The translations under genes and the position numbers were made by a program. 8,584 nucleotides of DNA. Origin: Pseudomonadota bacterium (GTDB taxonomy: Bacteria; Pseudomonadota; Gammaproteobacteria; Burkholderiales; Burkholderiaceae). Location of the stretch: NCBI GenBank assembly GCA_023441105.1, contig JAEZQX010000096.1, positions 1 to 8,584 on the forward strand. The letters run 5' to 3'. The notes beneath the pieces were generated by a model. That model saw nothing but the letters and a program-made list of their open reading frames with translations, was not told the origin of the DNA and did no database searches. Shown here piece by piece: positions 5,993-8,584 of the stretch (the stretch's first letter is position 1; the number at the start of each line of letters is the position of its first letter).

Positions 5993-6555
5993 CGGGGCCC
6001 TCCGAGGACCCGTCGCGCCACGGTGATCAGCCGCGAGCTCAGCCGCAGGCCGCGGCGTTCGGCAGCCTCGAGCGACAGGTCGAAGCGCACCCGGCCCTCG
6101 TCGACCGCGAAGTTGACGATGCTGCCGAGTTCCAGCGCGCCAGGCGTCTCGGTCACGATCAGCATCGCCTCCGGCTCGAGGCCCGCCACCTTGTCGGCCA
6201 GCTCGCGGAAGGCAGGGTCGCGCATGAACAGGATGTGCACGCCTTCGAGCGTATCACCCGGCACGACGCGCTTCGCCAGCACCCGTCGGCCTTCGACGGT
6301 CCGGCCGGTGGCAGCCTCCCTGATCTCCTGGACGATCGCCTCCTCCCCCATCACGCCGATCCGGATCGGTGCCTCGGGCGGCAGCGCCTGCGCTGGCCAG
6401 TCGACGAAACCGGTGAACTTGAACACGAACGCCGCCTTGACGCTGCGCTCCAGCGCGGCCGCCGCTTCGTCCACCACCTGCGCGGCAGTCGGCGCCGCAA
6501 CGGCGCAGCCGATGGCCGTCAGCGCAATCGTCGCGCACGCCTGCCGCAGGAGCAA
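5989..6555 (-). CDS. YfiR-like (DUF4154) secreted periplasmic regulator
   Basis: A protein of about 188 residues resembling YfiR/DUF4154, the periplasmic inhibitor of CHASE8 diguanylate cyclases in the YfiBNR system. A hydrophobic, alanine-rich signal peptide covers about residues 1-25 and probably ends near APTAAQ. The motif AIGC could pass as a weak lipobox, but an ordinary signal peptidase I site looks likelier. Family hallmarks are VKAAFVFKFTGFVDWP (39-54) near the mature N-terminus and the C-terminal VNFAVDEGRVRFDLS with LRLSSRLITVARRV (170-183). The mature part has no cysteine, unlike Pseudomonas YfiR, which has disulfides. The start is uncertain. I prefer the TTG at 6555, with GGGGGA (6562-6567) 6 nt upstream. 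A GTG at 6615 would overlap the receptor stop and give 208 residues with an Arg-rich n-region. The gene sits between the receptor and kinase genes; its stop overlaps the kinase start by 4 nt. Confidence 0.88.
   Translation of the reverse strand: MLLRQACATIALTAIGCAVAAPTAAQVVDEAAAALERSVKAAFVFKFTGFVDWPAQALPPEAPIRIGVMGEEAIVQEIREAATGRTVEGRRVLAKRVVPGDTLEGVHILFMRDPAFRELADKVAGLEPEAMLIVTETPGALELGSIVNFAVDEGRVRFDLSLEAAERRGLRLSSRLITVARRVLGGPR
5998..6003 (-). promoter_or_regulatory. Ribosome binding site supporting the GTG start of the kinase
   Basis: GGAGGG on the minus strand lies inside the last codons of the YfiR-like gene, 5 nt before the GTG at 5992. It supports a non-ATG start and coupled translation across the GTGA overlap. 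Confidence 0.65.
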
Positions 6556-6602
6556 GCGCCGTCCCCCGCGAGGCGAGGTCGCCTGCCCTTCCCCACCCTG
6601 GA

Positions 6603-8584
6603 TCAGAGCTGCCACGACAGCTGCAGCAGCACGCTGCGCTCGAACTCGACCCGGTTCTCCGCCGGCCCCCATTCCGCATGCCGGGAGTCGAAGAGGTTGC
6701 GAAGCACCAGGCCGGCTTCGAGCTCGCGGTTGATCCGCAGTCCGTAGCGGGCGTCCACGGCGGTGTAGGCGGGCACCGCCGGCGCCTTCAGCTCGCCGAC
6801 CCGCCGGACCATCACATCCAGGTTCTGCCGCGGCGAGATGTCGAAGCTCGAGCGCAAGCTCCACCAGTGGCTGGGGTCGTTGCCGAGCGCCGCCGTCCCG
6901 CCCACATCGGTGGCGCCCGGCCTGAGCCGCAGGTCCTGATTCAGCAGAACCAGCCCGGCGACCAGGCGCCAGGCGCGGTTGACCTGGTAGCTGGCCCAGG
7001 TCTCGAAGCCGGTGGTCTCGCCCTCGTAGTCGTTCGCCAGGATGACCCCGTCGCCCACGGGCAGCAGGCTGCGAAGCCGCGAATGTTCGTGGTGGAAGAT
7101 CGTGGCGGACCACGACAGATTGCGCGTCGGCTGGGCCCGGTAGCCCAGTTGCAGGACATCGGAGACCTCCGCGCGGAAGCTCGTGTTGCCGGACAGCAGG
7201 TAGGGGGCTACGCCGGGGATGTAGAGATCGCGGTCGATGCGCGACGGCGCCCGCACCGCCCGTGACAGGCCGGCCCAGGCCGTATGGCCCGGCGCCAGCC
7301 GCCAGGCGATCCGGGCGCTGGGCAGCTTCTCGCTGCCGGTGAAGGGATTGGTCTCCACCTTGAAGCCAAGCGTGAGGCTGACATCCTCGTGCAGCGAGAT
7401 CTCGTCCTGCAGGAACAGGTTGCGCCAGCGCATGTCCCGATTGGCCGGGATGAAAGCCTGCGCCGCACTGTTGCCGACCCGGTCGCGCGCCTCGCGGTAG
7501 CCGGCGCCCCAGGTCAGGACGTGCGCCCCTCTCGGCCGCAGCGTGTGCTGGAACTCGAGGTCGTAGGTGTCGAGCCGTTCGACGAAGCTGTCGGCATGAT
7601 TGCGGTCGGTGCGATCGTAGTAGCCGCGCAGCCGCAAGCCCCCGCCATCGGCGAACCGGCGCGTCCAGCGCCCCAGCAGATTGCTGCCGGTGAAGTCCCG
7701 CGCACCGCCGACGCTCCCGACATCGCCTTCGTAGACGTTGCCGATCAGCGTCACCACGTCGTCGCCCTGTTCCCATTCCGCCCGCAGGCCGGCCTGCGTA
7801 TGGCGCTGGCGATCGAGAATGGACTCGCCGTCGGCGCGTTCGGAGGGGTCGAGGTCGAACTTCTTCGCGTAGATCCGGTAATGCACGCGGTCGCCGATGC
7901 TCGCGCCGTAGCGCGCGGCAGCGCTGCGCTCGCGGTTGCCGGCGCCGACGCTCACCAGCCCGCCCTGGGTGTCGCGCGCGGGGCGGGTGATGATGTTGAT
8001 CACGCCGTTGACCGCGTTCGAGCCCCAGATGGTCGCGCCGGGCCCGCTGATCACCTCGATGCGCTCGACGTCCTCGAGCATGACGTCCTGGGCTTCCCAG
8101 AACACGCCGGAGAACAGCGGCGAGTAGACCGTGCGCCCGTCGATCAGGACGAGCATCTTGTTGGCGAGGACGTTGTTGAAGCCGCGCGCGGAGATGGCGT
8201 ACTGCGCTGTGTCGGCGCGCGCCACGTTGAGGTTCGGCGCCAGCCGCAGCGCCTCGCCGAGGGTGGTCGCGCCGGCGCGATGGATGTCCTGCGCCGAGAT
8301 CACGAAGATGGAGGCCGAGACATCGGCCAGCCGCTCGCGCCGTCGCGACACCGACGTGACCACGATGGAGCCCAGTTGCTCCAGGCTGAGGTCGGAAAGA
8401 TCGCGTGCCGGTCGACCCTGTGCCAGCAGCGCTGCTGCCGCGGTTGCAGGCTCGCTGTCCCAGGCCGCTGAGCGGCGGCCGGCGTCTGCCGTTGCCGGCG
8501 TTGGCCCGTCGAACCAGCCGCTGCCTGGGATGGCCGCGCCAGCGCCGTCGGCATCATTGGCCACGTCGCCGTGCTCGGCCGCAA
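6603..8584 (-). CDS. TonB-dependent outer-membrane receptor (5' end outside window)
   Basis: An outer-membrane beta-barrel receptor with an N-terminal plug, normally importing a ligand, or signalling its presence, with energy from TonB. The frame is open to the right window edge, and no signal peptide is visible in the roughly 659 residues present, so the start should lie outside. A GTG at 8564 (653 residues) is the first start-like codon but leaves an export-incompetent N-terminus. Numbering from that GTG, an Ala-rich linker (1-53) is followed by DLSDLSLEQLGSIVVTSVS (55-73), a typical pre-plug stretch. The plug is at about 78-195 and includes LVLIDGRTVYSPLFSG (138-153) and ISGPGATIWGSNAVNGVI (172-189). 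The rest shows alternating amphipathic strands typical of the barrel, with a late NLFDSRHAEWG and the terminus VLLQLSWQL. The protein ends in Leu rather than the usual Phe. The ligand is not readable. The gene is the most upstream visible member of the operon with the YfiR-like and kinase genes, suggesting a sensory role. Confidence 0.92.
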   Translation of the reverse strand, partial: AAEHGDVANDADGAGAAIPGSGWFDGPTPATADAGRRSAAWDSEPATAAAALLAQGRPARDLSDLSLEQLGSIVVTSVSRRRERLADVSASIFVISAQDIHRAGATTLGEALRLAPNLNVARADTAQYAISARGFNNVLANKMLVLIDGRTVYSPLFSGVFWEAQDVMLEDVERIEVISGPGATIWGSNAVNGVINIITRPARDTQGGLVSVGAGNRERSAAARYGASIGDRVHYRIYAKKFDLDPSERADGESILDRQRHTQAGLRAEWEQGDDVVTLIGNVYEGDVGSVGGARDFTGSNLLGRWTRRFADGGGLRLRGYYDRTDRNHADSFVERLDTYDLEFQHTLRPRGAHVLTWGAGYREARDRVGNSAAQAFIPANRDMRWRNLFLQDEISLHEDVSLTLGFKVETNPFTGSEKLPSARIAWRLAPGHTAWAGLSRAVRAPSRIDRDLYIPGVAPYLLSGNTSFRAEVSDVLQLGYRAQPTRNLSWSATIFHHEHSRLRSLLPVGDGVILANDYEGETTGFETWASYQVNRAWRLVAGLVLLNQDLRLRPGATDVGGTAALGNDPSHWWSLRSSFDISPRQNLDVMVRRVGELKAPAVPAYTAVDARYGLRINRELEAGLVLRNLFDSRHAEWGPAENRVEFERSVLLQLSWQL

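Noticed and set aside
6571..6584. Five-bp hairpin (AGGCG/CGCCT) in the receptor to YfiR-like gap
   Set aside because: It is too short and lacks any tail; at this G+C content such stems are expected by chance. It is not called as a terminator or regulatory element.
5989..7776. A single 595-codon protein fusing the YfiR-like domain to an upstream N-terminal region
   Set aside because: The N-terminal 380 or so codons are an out-of-frame shadow of the TonB receptor. A signal peptide starts the real YfiR-like protein near 6555-6615, so this is not a fusion.
7284..8471. Plus-strand 395-codon frame antisense to the receptor
   Set aside because: There is no domain motif and the composition is that of an antisense frame; the opposite strand has a full plug domain.
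1..8584. CRISPR arrays, tRNA or rRNA genes, insertion sequence ends, attachment sites
   Set aside because: No regularly spaced direct repeats, cloverleaf-like segments, transposase motifs or terminal inverted repeats were recognised on either strand.

Overview
The window is about 8.6 kb of very G+C-rich DNA, roughly two-thirds G+C by eye. Coding density is high, intergenic gaps are short, ribosome binding sites are of the GGAGG type, and GTG/TTG starts appear. The gene content is a binding-protein-dependent iron(III)-type ABC permease, a BrkB/YihY membrane protein, a pyrophosphate-type phosphofructokinase, a TonB-dependent receptor, a YfiR-like protein and a CHASE8 hybrid histidine kinase. 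This points to a Gram-negative Pseudomonadota, most likely a high-GC beta- or gammaproteobacterium. The taxonomic call is inference; no rRNA or other marker gene is present. I see no tRNA, rRNA, CRISPR array, insertion sequence or prophage gene.

Left part (1-2311): the window opens inside the 3' part of an ABC transporter permease (+). It converges, with a 14-bp gap, on a hemerythrin-like gene (-, 777-1343). That gene is divergent from a BrkB/YihY-family membrane protein gene (+, 1412-2311). The 68-bp divergent spacer holds a good sigma70-type promoter for the hemerythrin gene, with TTGACA, a 17-bp spacer and AACAAT. The brkB-like gene has no visible ribosome binding site. A GNRA-loop hairpin fills the 46-bp gap between the convergent brkB-like and phosphofructokinase genes.

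Right part (2358-8584): all genes lie on the minus strand. In order of transcription, right to left, they are a TonB-dependent receptor (5' end cut by the window edge), a secreted YfiR-like (DUF4154) protein, a 764-residue membrane hybrid histidine kinase (CHASE8-HAMP-PAS-HisKA-HATPase-REC), and a PPi-type 6-phosphofructokinase behind a 134-bp gap. The YfiR-like and kinase genes overlap by 4 nt (GTGA). The receptor and the YfiR-like gene are separated by at most 47 nt. These three therefore look like one operon.

The most interesting feature is this three-gene set. In Pseudomonas YfiBNR (TpbB system), an outer-membrane lipoprotein (YfiB) controls a periplasmic repressor (YfiR), which inhibits a CHASE8-HAMP diguanylate cyclase (YfiN). 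Here the same outer membrane / periplasm / inner membrane layout seems to be rebuilt with different ends. A TonB-type beta-barrel takes YfiB's place, and a PAS-histidine kinase-receiver output takes the place of GGDEF. The simplest hypothesis is a signalling relay from an outer-membrane receptor to a phosphorelay, through a YfiR-like switch. Its ligand and its downstream effector are not visible here.
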